A stretch of DNA of 64,000 nt from Winogradskyella sp. KYW1333 (GCF_003335675.1 NZ_QPHL01000017.1:372001-436000); one strand, 5' to 3'. Counted from the stretch's first letter, positions 1 through 8,378 are shown. The notes: generated by a model not told the origin, from the sequence alone. A program made the numbers and translations.

Positions 1-211
1 TATCAATTCCCTTGACCTCACCTGAAGATTTTATGTTTTTAACAGAAGATGTCGTTTGATTTTTGTCAAAAGTAAACGGCAATGGAATAGAAGTCTTTTT
101 ATACTTGGCATCCGGATATTCTAATCTTAAATAACCTTTTGGCCTCGGTAGAGGATCATCACTACAACCAAGAAGCAAAAGGCTTATTAATGGTATAATT
201 ACCTTTTTCAT
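1..211 (-). CDS. gldD: Gliding motility lipoprotein GldD (3' part beyond window edge)
   Basis: Only the first 70 codons are inside the window; the gene runs off the left edge. The start ATG (211-209) overlaps the gldE stop as ATGA, so the two are translationally coupled. The N-terminus is a lipoprotein signal ending in a lipobox LLGC with the lipidated Cys at residue 16, followed by the PRPKGYLRLEYP segment typical of GldD. Family knowledge: GldD is an envelope lipoprotein required for flavobacterial gliding and linked to the type IX secretion machinery, and it works with GldE. Identification is firm; the C-terminal part cannot be seen. Confidence 0.93.
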   Translation of the reverse strand, partial: MKKVIIPLISLLLLGCSDDPLPRPKGYLRLEYPDAKYKKTSIPLPFTFDKNQTTSSVKNIKSSGEVKGID

Positions 212-1527
212 TCTAAAGGTTTAATTAAGGTTAGTTTAATTTGTTTAATGCGCTTTCGTTCTAAAGCCTCTATAGTAAAAACGTAAGTTTTGAAATTTAG
301 TTTACTTCCAATTCTAGGAAATCCACCAGAAATCTCTAAAACAAAACCGGCTAAAGTTTCGGCATCTCCTTTTTTAGATTCAAAGTCACCAATGTCTTCT
401 TCAATTCCTACAATTTTATAGACATCTTTTAGAGGTGTTTTACCTTCAAAACTATAGTTATTGTCATCGAGCTTGGTGTAAATTAAATCTTCATCATCAT
501 ACTCATCACTGATATCTCCAACTATTTCTTCAATGATATCTTCCAGAGAAACCAAACCAGATGTACCACCATACTCATCTACCACCACGGCTAAATGAAC
601 TTTTTTTGTTTGAAACTCTACCATAAGGTCATCGAGTTTTTTGTTCTCAGGCACAAAAAATGGTTCTCTTAAAATCTTGGTCCAGTTGAATTTCTTTTTA
701 TTGAGATGAGGTAGCAGGTCTTTAACATAAAGCACACCTTTTATGGTATCAATTGATTCCTCATAAACAGGTATTCTAGAATATCCGTTGTTTATTATTT
801 CTTTAATAATGGTTTCGTAAGGTGTATTTATATCCAGTGCAAATAAATCCATTCTCGGACGCATTACTTGTTTTGTGTCTGTATTTCCAAAAGACACAAT
901 ACCTTGTAATATTTTTTGCTCTTCTTGTGTGGTATCTTCATCATTTGTGAGCTCTAATGCTTGTGATAACTGGTCAACACTGAGATTGGATTTTTGTTTA
1001 CCAAATGTATTTTGAATTTTCATTGTAACATACCTCATAGGTAGGCTAATAGGAGAAAAAATAAAGTCTAATATCTTTAATGGTCTCGCCATAAAGGAAG
1101 AAAACTGAACACTATTTCTACTTGCATATATTTTCGGAATTATTTCTCCGAATAATAGGATTAAGAATGTTGCGCAAACTACCTCCAAAAAAAACCTTGC
1201 GATACTGTTAGTGATATTACTAAATATAGTTTCGCCTATATATGCAAACAATAAAACAATGGCAATATTAATGAAGTTATTTGCAACTAAAATAGTTGCA
1301 AGTAATTTCTTTGGTCTGTTAAGGAGATCAGAAATAATCTGCATTTTTACAGACTTATTTTCTATACCTTCATCAATATTAGACTTTGTTAACGAGAATA
1401 TAGCTACTTCAGCTCCAGAAACCATTGCCGAACAAGCAAGTAAAATAACAAGTAAAATAATACTTGTAAGATATGATATATTAATTGCTAGAAAAATTGA
1501 AATTAAAACCGAGGGTTCTGGGTCCAA
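208..1527 (-). CDS. gldE: Gliding motility-associated protein GldE (CNNM/CorC-type transporter fold)
   Basis: A 439-residue membrane protein of the HlyC/CorC class. A CNNM (DUF21) membrane domain covers roughly residues 20-190, a CBS pair follows at about 200-320 (QVMRPRMDL and GTSGLVSLEDIIEEIVGDI are recognisable), and a CorC_HlyC C-terminal domain ends the protein. Context identifies it as GldE: it lies between ssb and gldD and overlaps gldD by 4 bp. No ATG is available at the 5' end; TTG at 1527 gives the MDPEPS start expected for GldE. Family knowledge: GldE overexpression partly suppresses gldD defects. Whether it moves ions is not known from the sequence. Confidence 0.92.
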   Translation of the reverse strand: MDPEPSVLISIFLAINISYLTSIILLVILLACSAMVSGAEVAIFSLTKSNIDEGIENKSVKMQIISDLLNRPKKLLATILVANNFINIAIVLLFAYIGETIFSNITNSIARFFLEVVCATFLILLFGEIIPKIYASRNSVQFSSFMARPLKILDFIFSPISLPMRYVTMKIQNTFGKQKSNLSVDQLSQALELTNDEDTTQEEQKILQGIVSFGNTDTKQVMRPRMDLFALDINTPYETIIKEIINNGYSRIPVYEESIDTIKGVLYVKDLLPHLNKKKFNWTKILREPFFVPENKKLDDLMVEFQTKKVHLAVVVDEYGGTSGLVSLEDIIEEIVGDISDEYDDEDLIYTKLDDNNYSFEGKTPLKDVYKIVGIEEDIGDFESKKGDAETLAGFVLEISGGFPRIGSKLNFKTYVFTIEALERKRIKQIKLTLIKPLE

Positions 1528-1547
1528 ATTAGTTTTATTTAAATTAT

Positions 1548-1991
1548 TTAGAATGGTAAATTATCATCCTCATCAGGTAAAACACTTTTCTGTTCAGTCT
1601 GTTGAGTCTGTATATTGGTTGTTGGTACACTTGGCTGTTGTGATTGTTGTTCATTTTTATTTGTTAAAAATGTGAAATCCGTACACTGAATTTCAGTCGA
1701 ATAGCGTTCCATACCTTTGTCATCTGTCCATTTTCTAGTTTTAATTCTACCCTCAATATAGACTTTATCACCCTTGGTGAGGTATTTTTCACAAATTTCA
1801 GCAGCCTTATTTCTAACTACTATATTGTGCCACTCTGTGTTAGAAACACGTTCATTAGTAGTTTTATTTGTGTATGTTTCGTTAGTCGCCAAAGGAAAAC
1901 GACCGACGCAATTTTTATCATCGAAATAATGCATTTTCACTTCATCTCCTAAATGCCCTATAAGCATTACTTTATTTAACGTCCCTGACAT
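1548..1991 (-). CDS. ssb: Single-stranded DNA-binding protein
   Basis: 147 residues: an N-terminal OB fold (about 1-108, beginning MSGTLNKVMLIGHLG), a Gln/Thr-rich linker, and the acidic tip DEDDNLPF that recruits SSB partner proteins. It coats single-stranded DNA in replication, repair and recombination. It lies 69 nt after mutY, with its own TAACTTTG -7 box at 2010-2017, and 20 nt before gldE, so it may be co-transcribed with gldE-gldD. The tip resembles that of the DUF3127 protein at 32439. Confidence 0.96.
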   Translation of the reverse strand: MSGTLNKVMLIGHLGDEVKMHYFDDKNCVGRFPLATNETYTNKTTNERVSNTEWHNIVVRNKAAEICEKYLTKGDKVYIEGRIKTRKWTDDKGMERYSTEIQCTDFTFLTNKNEQQSQQPSVPTTNIQTQQTEQKSVLPDEDDNLPF

Positions 1992-2009
1992 ATCTATTAT
2001 ATTTTGTTA

Positions 2010-2017
2010 CAAAGTTA
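2010..2017 (-). promoter_or_regulatory. -7 box (TAACTTTG) of the ssb promoter
   Basis: Matches the Bacteroidetes -7 consensus TAnnTTTG and sits about 19 nt upstream of the ssb ATG. No convincing -33 TTG was found at the usual spacing. It implies ssb can be transcribed apart from mutY. Confidence 0.5.
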
Positions 2018-2060
2018 AAGTTTTGAATACTCTATTAAAGGTAATAATTTTTTGTGATTA

Positions 2061-3110
2061 TTAAACCGCGTCAAAATTGAATTCTTCAATAAAGTTACTT
2101 ATCAATACAGGTGTAGGGTATGATCTTAATTTTTCAATTGAAATGTTGTCTCGAGATAATAGATCTACTTCAATAATCCAAAATTTGGTGTGTAAATGTT
2201 GATGAGATAACTTGTGAATTCTGTCAGTTTCATTATAAAGGGAAAATTCAAAATTAGAATTTTCAAGAATTGTGTTTTCCAATTTTAATAAGTTAAATTC
2301 CTCTGCTTTTAGACTTCGGTTTGATTCTATAAGTGGAAACTGATATAGATTCTGCCAAATACCCTTGCCTGTTCTTTTTTCTATAACAGTATTCTTTTTC
2401 TTGTCAATACAAACCAGGAAGTTGAAATACCTTGCACTAACTTTTGTCTTCTTCAATTTTACCGGTAATTGATCTATTGATTTATTTTTATAAGCATAGC
2501 AACTGTCTGAAACAGGGCATGAATTACAATTTGGATTTTTTGGTTTGCATTGTCTTGCACCAAATTCCATTATGGCTTGATTATAATTTCCTGGTTCTTT
2601 ATGGTCAATTAGGGTTGAAGCAAGTTCCTTAAATTCTTTAATTCCTTTTGAACTATTAATAGGTGTATCTATACCATAGAATCTAGATAATACACGATAA
2701 ACATTTCCGTCTACAACTGCATTAGCCTCATTAAAGCAAATCGATGTAATGGCGCTTGCAGTATAGTCGCCAACCCCCTTTAGAGACAATACATCTTTAT
2801 AGTTATCTGGGAAAACACCGTTAAGATTAAAGGCAATATGTTTAGCTGTAGTATGTAAATTTCTTGCTCTAGAATAATAGCCCAATCCCTGCCAAAGTTT
2901 CAATACCTGTTCTTCGGTAGCGTCTGCAAGGTCAAATACCGTAGGAAATTCTCTGATAAATGAAAGATAATATGGCAACCCTTGTTTAACTTGAGTTTGT
3001 TGTAATATTATTTCCGAAAGCCAAATATTATAAGGGTCTTTTGTAGTTCTCCACGGTAAATCTCGTTTATGTATTGAATACCAGTGAGTTATTTGTTTTT
3101 GAAAATTCAT
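2061..3110 (-). CDS. mutY: A/G-specific adenine glycosylase MutY
   Basis: 349 residues. Removes adenine mispaired with 8-oxoguanine. Visible hallmarks are the SEIILQQTQV segment with catalytic Glu33, a helix-hairpin-helix (LKGVGDYTASA, about 109-120), catalytic Asp134 in VDGNVYRVLSR, and a 4Fe-4S cluster loop C188-x6-C195-x2-C198-x5-C204. A C-terminal NUDIX-like 8-oxoG recognition domain (about 225-345) is present, with HxHxH-like residues near 300. It heads the minus-strand mutY-ssb-gldE-gldD run and is divergent from the HU gene. Confidence 0.96.
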   Translation of the reverse strand: MNFQKQITHWYSIHKRDLPWRTTKDPYNIWLSEIILQQTQVKQGLPYYLSFIREFPTVFDLADATEEQVLKLWQGLGYYSRARNLHTTAKHIAFNLNGVFPDNYKDVLSLKGVGDYTASAITSICFNEANAVVDGNVYRVLSRFYGIDTPINSSKGIKEFKELASTLIDHKEPGNYNQAIMEFGARQCKPKNPNCNSCPVSDSCYAYKNKSIDQLPVKLKKTKVSARYFNFLVCIDKKKNTVIEKRTGKGIWQNLYQFPLIESNRSLKAEEFNLLKLENTILENSNFEFSLYNETDRIHKLSHQHLHTKFWIIEVDLLSRDNISIEKLRSYPTPVLISNFIEEFNFDAV

Positions 3111-3130
3111 TTATTAAAAATCAGGTTCTG

Positions 3131-3138
3131 CAAAATTA
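3131..3138 (-). promoter_or_regulatory. -7 box (TAATTTTG) of the mutY promoter
   Basis: Bacteroidetes -7 consensus 20 nt upstream of the mutY ATG, back to back with the HU promoter on the other strand. Confidence 0.55.
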
Positions 3139-3172
3139 AATCTTTATAGTGTTAAATTTTAATTAATTACGC

Positions 3173-3204
3173 TTGAAATATTGAATTTAAATTACCTATA
3201 TTTG
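3173..3204 (+). promoter_or_regulatory. HU promoter: TTG (-33) and TATATTTG (-7)
   Basis: TTG at 3173-3175 and TATATTTG at 3197-3204 with 21 nt between them fit the Bacteroidetes sigmaA consensus. The ATG at 3244 follows about 40 nt later. The promoter lies inside the longer open frame, which rules out the TTG start at 3181 for this gene. Confidence 0.75.
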
Positions 3205-3243
3205 CATCCCTTAGAATTTATAATAACCCTAAAACTAACAACA

Positions 3244-3534
3244 ATGACAAAAGCTGATTTGGTAGCTAAAATTTCTGATAAGCTAGGTATGGAAAAAGGA
3301 GATGTTCAAGCTACAGTGGAAACCTTTATGGAAGAAGTAAAATCATCATTAGAAGGAGGCGATAATGTGTATTTAAGAGGTTTCGGAAGTTTTATAATTA
3401 AAACTAGAGCTGAAAAAACTGGTCGTAATATTTCGAAAAATACTACGATTAAAATACCTGCTCACAACATACCTGCTTTTAAACCGGCTAAAGTATTTTT
3501 AGAAGGTGTAAAATCTAATGTTGAAGTTAACTAA
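3244..3534 (+). CDS. HU/IHF-family nucleoid DNA-binding protein
   Basis: 96 residues from the ATG at 3244 (MTKADLVAKISDK). The HU fold is complete: two N-terminal helices, then the beta arm with the GRNISKNTTIKIPAHNIPAFKPAK region whose Pro intercalates into bent DNA. It acts as a homodimeric chromosome architectural protein. A longer frame begins at 3181, but that would start upstream of the -7 box. It is followed after 41 nt by the small basic protein gene and a strong terminator, so the two form one transcription unit. Confidence 0.95.
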   Translation: MTKADLVAKISDKLGMEKGDVQATVETFMEEVKSSLEGGDNVYLRGFGSFIIKTRAEKTGRNISKNTTIKIPAHNIPAFKPAKVFLEGVKSNVEVN

Positions 3535-3575
3535 ATAGGTAGTAAAAAAAATATTAACTAAAAGCATTATTAACT

Positions 3576-3665
3576 ATGCCAAGTGGTAAAAAGAGAAAAA
3601 GACACAAGGTAGCGACACATAAGCGTAAAAAACGTAGACGCGCTAATCGTCACAAAAAGAAATAA
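3576..3665 (+). CDS. 29-residue Lys/Arg-rich protein, possible ribosomal small protein
   Basis: A 30-codon frame, ATG to TAA, encoding MPSGKKRKRHKVATHKRKK and continuing with basic residues to a KKK end: about two thirds of the residues are Lys, Arg or His, with no acidic residue. It sits between HU and RNase G and ends 1 nt before a perfect 16-bp terminator hairpin, so it is clearly the last gene of the HU unit. From memory, short basic proteins beginning MPSGKKRKRHK occur at this position in other flavobacteria. Composition suggests an RNA- or ribosome-bound peptide such as a bTHX- or bL38-type protein; that is inference, and I cannot assign it to either family. Confidence 0.8.
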   Translation: MPSGKKRKRHKVATHKRKKRRRANRHKKK

Positions 3666-3666
3666 A

Positions 3667-3704
3667 CTGAAAAAAGTAGTTTTTAAACTACTTTTTTCAG
3701 TTTT
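3667..3704 (+). terminator. Intrinsic terminator after the HU/basic-protein unit
   Basis: Perfect 16-bp inverted repeat (3667-3682 with 3685-3700) followed by TTTT. It separates the HU transcription unit from rng. Confidence 0.9.
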
Positions 3705-3755
3705 AAAAAAACGTTCTTTGATATAGAATTTAAGAAGCATTTAATAGAGTGTTCT

Positions 3756-3763
3756 TAAGTTTG
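3756..3763 (+). promoter_or_regulatory. Candidate -7 box (TAAGTTTG) for rng
   Basis: Matches TAnnTTTG 78 nt before the rng ATG; the resulting leader of about 70 nt would contain the hairpin at 3805-3828. No clear -33 TTG was seen. Confidence 0.45.
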
Positions 3764-3804
3764 TTGGATACTAAAATCCTGTGTCAAAAAATTTAGTAAA
3801 ATCC

Positions 3805-3828
3805 ATCTAACTCAATTAAGAGCTAGAT
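3805..3828 (+). promoter_or_regulatory. Hairpin in the rng 5' leader
   Basis: A 9-bp stem with one A-C mismatch (3805-3813 with 3820-3828) around a 6-nt loop, ending 13 nt before the rng ATG. There is no U-run, so it is not a terminator. It is placed where an RNase could bind its own mRNA. Confidence 0.45.
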
Positions 3829-3841
3829 TTAAATTAACATT

Positions 3842-5386
3842 ATGAATAAAGAATTAATCATACGATCGAGTTCTGATATTGTTGATTTTGCCTTATTAAA
3901 AGATGGAAAACTTATTGAATTACATAAAGATGAAGAAGACAATAACTTTGCAGTAGGTGATATTTTTATTGCTAAGATTCGCAAGGTTATACCAGGTCTA
4001 AATGCCGCGTTTGTAAACGTTGGTTATGAAAAAGATGGTTTTTTACACTATCATGATCTTGGGCCTCAGTTGCCTTCTCTTTTAAAATTCATTAAACGTG
4101 TAAGCACAGGGAAATTAAGAGATTATAGACTCAAAGACTTTCCATTTGAAAAAGATTTAAACAAGCACGGTAAAATTGCCGATGCTATTAAATCCAATCA
4201 ATCAATTTTAGTACAAGTAGTAAAGGAACCAATTTCTACAAAAGGACCACGCATTAGTTCAGAATTATCTATTGCTGGTAGATACATAGTCTTAGTCCCT
4301 TTTTCTAATCGTATTTCAATTTCTCAAAAAATTGAATCTCAAGAAGAAAAAGATAGATTAAAGCGACTTGTAAAAAGTATCACTCCGAAGGGATTTGGTG
4401 TTATTATTCGTACAGTAGCTGAAGGCAAAAAAGTTGCCGAGCTAGATAATGATTTACAGAATTTGCTGGGTAGATGGACAGCAATGTGTAAAAAACTGTA
4501 CAAAGCACATCATCCTACAAAAGTATTGGGAGAAATGAACAAAGCATCCTCTATTTTGAGAGATATATTTAATGATTCATTTTCTGGTATTGTTGTAGAT
4601 GACGAAGCATTGTACATACAAGTAAAAGATTACGTGCAACAAATTGCACCGAATAAGGAGTCTATTGTAAAGTATTATAAAACTGGAGTGCCAATTTTTG
4701 AAAAATACGGTATTGAGCGTCAAATAAAAACATCATTTGGCCGTACTGTATCAATGGCAAAAGGAGCTTATTTGGTAATAGAACATACAGAAGCTATGCA
4801 CGTTATAGATGTAAATAGTGGTAACCGTTCTAATAAAGAAAAAAACCAAGAAGACACCGCTCTAGAAGTAAATTTAATCTCTGCTACTGAAATTGCCCGC
4901 CAATTACGATTACGTGATATGGGAGGAATTATCGTAATCGATTTTATCGATATGGGTAGAGCAGAGAATAGAAAGAAACTTTACAATCATCTTAGAGATG
5001 AGATGAAAGACGACAAAGCAAAGCATAAAATATTGCCGCCGAGTAAGTTTGGATTAGTGCAAATAACCAGACAACGCGTTAGGCCAGAGCGCAATATTAA
5101 AACAAAAGAAGAAAATCCTAATCTCGTAGGTGGCGATGAAATCGAAGCACCAATTAAAGTGGTACAGAGAATTAATCAAGATCTAGAACGGATTTTTAAA
5201 AGAGACTATAATAAGGTAACCTTAAATGCACATCCTTTTATAGCAGCCTTTTTAACAAAAGGGTTTCCATCAGTGCGTTCAAAATGGTTTTTTGAACACA
5301 AAAAATGGGTAAAAGTTTTACCTAGAGATGCTTACACTTATCTTGAATATCATTTTTTTGATAAAAACAATAACAAAATCAAGTAA
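3842..5386 (+). CDS. rng: Ribonuclease G/E family endoribonuclease
   Basis: 514 residues. Cleaves single-stranded RNA in rRNA maturation and mRNA decay. An S1 domain runs from about residue 36 to 125, interrupted by an insertion, followed by the 5'-sensor/RNase H-like region and the DNase I-like catalytic part. The Mg-binding Asp residues are visible as D323 (MHVIDVNSGN) and D367 (GGIIVIDFIDM). The CPxC zinc-link cysteines expected shortly after TRQRVRPE are absent; the only Cys is near residue 216. There is no C-terminal degradosome scaffold, as in RNase G. Transcribed alone between two terminators. Confidence 0.95.
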   Translation: MNKELIIRSSSDIVDFALLKDGKLIELHKDEEDNNFAVGDIFIAKIRKVIPGLNAAFVNVGYEKDGFLHYHDLGPQLPSLLKFIKRVSTGKLRDYRLKDFPFEKDLNKHGKIADAIKSNQSILVQVVKEPISTKGPRISSELSIAGRYIVLVPFSNRISISQKIESQEEKDRLKRLVKSITPKGFGVIIRTVAEGKKVAELDNDLQNLLGRWTAMCKKLYKAHHPTKVLGEMNKASSILRDIFNDSFSGIVVDDEALYIQVKDYVQQIAPNKESIVKYYKTGVPIFEKYGIERQIKTSFGRTVSMAKGAYLVIEHTEAMHVIDVNSGNRSNKEKNQEDTALEVNLISATEIARQLRLRDMGGIIVIDFIDMGRAENRKKLYNHLRDEMKDDKAKHKILPPSKFGLVQITRQRVRPERNIKTKEENPNLVGGDEIEAPIKVVQRINQDLERIFKRDYNKVTLNAHPFIAAFLTKGFPSVRSKWFFEHKKWVKVLPRDAYTYLEYHFFDKNNNKIK

Positions 5387-5402
5387 TATCTATTAAAAAA
5401 AT

Positions 5403-5431
5403 AGCCCTTCCAATTTGGAGGGGCTTTTTTT
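5403..5431 (+). terminator. Intrinsic terminator of rng
   Basis: GC-rich stem AGCCCTTCC / GGAGGGGCT (one G-U pair) with an AATTT-type loop, followed by seven T. It lies in the short space between the convergent rng and the aldo/keto reductase gene. Confidence 0.85.
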
Positions 5432-5450
5432 GTTTTATTTAATCTCGGAG

Positions 5451-6488
5451 CTATGGTGCTGGATTTGGTATTTGAGCATGTACCTTATTGATTTCACTCA
5501 ACACTTCTTTTGACAGTGAAATTTTGATACTCTCAATATTTTCTTCAAGCTGTTCTAAGTTGGTTGCACCAATAATATTACTGGTTAAAAATGGTCGTTC
5601 ATTGACAAAAGCCAAAGACATTTGGGCCAATGTCATACCATTTTCTTCTGCTATTTTTAAATAGCGTTTGGTAGCCTCAGTGGATTGTTCACTACTGTAG
5701 CGTGCAAATCTTGGGAATAGCTTTAGCCTAGCATTATCTGCCGCAGTACCTTTAATATACTTACCAGAAAGTACACCAAATGCCATTGGCGAATATGCAA
5801 GCAGGCCAATATTTTCTCTATGTGCAATTTCAGCCAAATCACCTTCAAAGGGTCTGCATAATAACGAGTAGGCATTTTGTATCGTTATTATTTTAGGAAG
5901 ACTATTATTCTTTGCTTCATTTAAATAACGCATTGTGCCCCAAGCACCTTCATTAGAAATACCAACTTCTCTTATTTTACCTGATTTTATTATTTCGTCT
6001 AGATTATGAAGAATCTCGTTAAAATTATCTTCCCATGGGTCATTAGGATTATGAGTATAATCTCTAACTCCAAAGGTTTTAGTATGGCGTTCTGGCCAAT
6101 GTAATTGATATAAGTCTATATAATCCGTTTTTAAGCGTTTTAAACTGTTGTCAACAGCTTCATTAAGTGCGTCTTTGCTAAATCCGGTTGTTCTAATATG
6201 TGCTGTATAATCGCCAGGTCCAGCAATTTTAGTCGCCAAAACGACCTTATCTCTATTACCAGTTTTAACAAACCAATTACCGATAATACGTTCTGTTTCT
6301 GCATAGGTTTCTGCAGTGGCAGGCACAGGATATAATTCTGCTACATCAAAGAAATTAACACCTTTGTCTAATGCTAAATCCATCTGCGCGAATCCTTCTT
6401 CTTGAGTGTTTTGGTTTCCCCATGTCATAGTTCCTAAACAAATCTTACTAACTTTTATATCGGTATTGGGTAGTGTTGTATATTTCAT
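5451..6488 (-). CDS. NADP(H)-dependent aldo/keto reductase, Tas-like
   Basis: 345 residues, a full-length AKR TIM barrel. The catalytic tetrad can be placed at Asp48, Tyr53, Lys87 and His130 (LYQLHWP). The N-terminus (LPNTDIKVSKICLGTMTWG) and the VAELYPVPATAETYAETE loop are those of the E. coli Tas (YgdS) branch, whose physiological substrate is not settled. Monocistronic on the minus strand, facing rng. The AKR assignment is certain; substrate unknown. Confidence 0.9.
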   Translation of the reverse strand: MKYTTLPNTDIKVSKICLGTMTWGNQNTQEEGFAQMDLALDKGVNFFDVAELYPVPATAETYAETERIIGNWFVKTGNRDKVVLATKIAGPGDYTAHIRTTGFSKDALNEAVDNSLKRLKTDYIDLYQLHWPERHTKTFGVRDYTHNPNDPWEDNFNEILHNLDEIIKSGKIREVGISNEGAWGTMRYLNEAKNNSLPKIITIQNAYSLLCRPFEGDLAEIAHRENIGLLAYSPMAFGVLSGKYIKGTAADNARLKLFPRFARYSSEQSTEATKRYLKIAEENGMTLAQMSLAFVNERPFLTSNIIGATNLEQLEENIESIKISLSKEVLSEINKVHAQIPNPAP

Positions 6489-6579
6489 TTTTCTTTTAAT
6501 CAGTAATTTCTTGTAAAAATAAGAAGTCCTTTCAGGTTAATGCAACATGAAAGGTCTAAATCTATGTTAAGTTTTGCTT

Positions 6580-7539
6580 TTAGATATCGTTAAGCAGTTT
6601 TGAAATTTCATCTAACTTAGGCGTTAAAATCACCTCGATTCTTCTATTTTTTGTTCTACCCTCAGTTGTGTCATTTGAGGCAATAGGTGCATATTCACCG
6701 CGACCGGCTGCCGTTAAATTTTCAGGATTAATTGATGTGTTTTCTCTCAGAATATTTACAATGGCAGTTGCACGTTTTGTAGATAAGTCCCAATTGCCAC
6801 TTAGCTGGGCATTTCCTTTATAAGGGACATTATCTGTATGACCTTCAATTAATATTGCTATATCTGGATTTTCAGCAAGTACATTAGCTAATTGCTTTAC
6901 TGCTTTACTGCCTTCAGATCCTACAGACCAACTGCCAGATTGAAATAGCAACTTATTCTCCATAGAAACATAAACTTTGCCATCACGTTGCTCAACTGTT
7001 AAACCTTTGCCTTCAAAATTTGTTAGGGCTGTGGATATCGCATCTTTCAGGGCTTTCATACTTGCATCTTTTATCGCAATTACATTCTCTAACTCCGCAA
7101 CTCTTTCAGATCTATCTTTAAGTTCTCTTTTAAGTTTTTCTAATCTTGCACTTTCACTTGCTAGAGCTTGTTCTTTTGCTTCAAGTTTCGCTAGTAATTC
7201 TCTATTTTTTTTAGAATTCTTTGCAATTTCTGCAGAGCTATTTTTTTCTAAAGCATCATATGAGGCTTTAAGATTATCTAGATTTGATGTAGAAGCAGCC
7301 AATTCTGACCTCAATTGATTTAATTCTGCCACGGCTTTGTCATATGTAGCAGTAAGTTTATCAAGGTTGTTTTTTAGAGTTGATTTTTCGCCTGAAAGTT
7401 TTTCAACCTCATCATTTAAGCTTCTGTTTTCTTTTTTAAGTGTGGCATATTTGTCTTCTAAATTTGTATAAATCTTTTTAGATACGCATGAACTAAACAG
7501 GCCTAAGGTGATTATTAATAAGGAAATTCTTTTTATCAT
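6580..7539 (-). CDS. OmpA-family peptidoglycan-binding lipoprotein with coiled coil
   Basis: 319 residues. The N-terminus is a lipoprotein signal with Cys18 (LFSSC) as the likely lipidation site. Residues about 25-165 are a long heptad-rich coiled coil made of Lys/Glu/Leu/Ala, and about 190-310 form an OmpA C-terminal domain with IEGHTDNVPY, NWDLSTKRA and TKNRRIEV, the diaminopimelate-binding elements. It should tether the outer membrane to the cell wall. It lies 25 nt before the xth stop region on the same strand, so may be co-transcribed with xth. No partner protein can be inferred. Confidence 0.9.
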   Translation of the reverse strand: MIKRISLLIITLGLFSSCVSKKIYTNLEDKYATLKKENRSLNDEVEKLSGEKSTLKNNLDKLTATYDKAVAELNQLRSELAASTSNLDNLKASYDALEKNSSAEIAKNSKKNRELLAKLEAKEQALASESARLEKLKRELKDRSERVAELENVIAIKDASMKALKDAISTALTNFEGKGLTVEQRDGKVYVSMENKLLFQSGSWSVGSEGSKAVKQLANVLAENPDIAILIEGHTDNVPYKGNAQLSGNWDLSTKRATAIVNILRENTSINPENLTAAGRGEYAPIASNDTTEGRTKNRRIEVILTPKLDEISKLLNDI

Positions 7540-7564
7540 TTTTAAGGTTTTAATGATTACTATA

Positions 7565-8326
7565 CTATAAATCCAATTCTAAAAGAATAGGGCAGTGGTC
7601 ACTATGAACTGCTTCAGTGAGTATAACGCTTCGTTTTATATTTTCTTGTAATGGTTTACTAACCATTGCGTAATCTAATCGCCATCCTTTATTGTTTGCT
7701 CTAGCATTTGCGCGATAACTCCACCAAGAAAATTCTTGTTTTTCAGGATGTAAAAACCTAAAACTATCAACAAATCCACTATTAATAAAATTGCCTAGCC
7801 ACTCACGTTCTTCAGGCAAATATCCTGAAACACCTTTCATTTTTGGGTTATGGATATCTATTGGTTCGTGACAAATATTGTAATCACCACAAACAACTAA
7901 ATTTGGACGTTTCTTTTGAAGCTTATTTAGATACTCATGGATCATATCCATGTATTCAAATTTGTGCTCTAATCGTGCATTATTAGTGCCTGATGGCAAA
8001 TACATGCTCATTACTGAAACATTGTCGTAATCTGCTCTAATGTTACGACCCTCAAAATCCATTGATGCAATGCCAGTACCAAATTCTATATGGTTAGGTT
8101 CCTTTTTACAAAGTAATGCTACACCACTATATCCCTTTTTTTGAGCACTAAACCAATAGTTATATTTGTATCCAATTTCAGTGAATAGATTTAAATCTAA
8201 TTGCTCCTCTAAGGCTTTAATTTCCTGTAAACAGATTACATCTGGGTGGGTAGCTTCAAGCCACTGAATAAAACCTTTATTTATTGCTGCTCTAATTCCA
8301 TTTACATTATATGATGCGATTTTCAT
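7565..8326 (-). CDS. xth: Exodeoxyribonuclease III (AP endonuclease)
   Basis: 253 residues, complete endonuclease/exonuclease/phosphatase fold. Visible active-site elements are Asn7, Glu35 (CLQEIKA), the CGDYNICHEPID Asp/Asn pair, the GWRLDYAM Asp, and the C-terminal SDHCPI Asp-His dyad. Acts in base excision repair at abasic sites. Divergent from the large outer-membrane protein gene at 8438 and upstream of the OmpA lipoprotein gene on the same strand. Confidence 0.95.
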   Translation of the reverse strand: MKIASYNVNGIRAAINKGFIQWLEATHPDVICLQEIKALEEQLDLNLFTEIGYKYNYWFSAQKKGYSGVALLCKKEPNHIEFGTGIASMDFEGRNIRADYDNVSVMSMYLPSGTNNARLEHKFEYMDMIHEYLNKLQKKRPNLVVCGDYNICHEPIDIHNPKMKGVSGYLPEEREWLGNFINSGFVDSFRFLHPEKQEFSWWSYRANARANNKGWRLDYAMVSKPLQENIKRSVILTEAVHSDHCPILLELDL

Positions 8327-8378
8327 AATTGAATTCTTAGGTTTAAGCGAAATTAAATAATACCCTACTTTTACACTA

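Noticed and set aside
1211..1675. 154-residue frame opposite gldE and ssb
   Set aside because: Antisense to two well-supported genes, with no family features; a shadow of the coding strand.
3181..3243. N-terminal extension of HU
   Set aside because: The TTG start lies upstream of the -7 box, so it would not be on the mRNA.
6977..7318. 113-residue Ser/Leu-rich frame opposite the OmpA lipoprotein
   Set aside because: It mirrors the Lys/Glu/Leu coiled-coil coding region on the other strand; the composition is an artefact.
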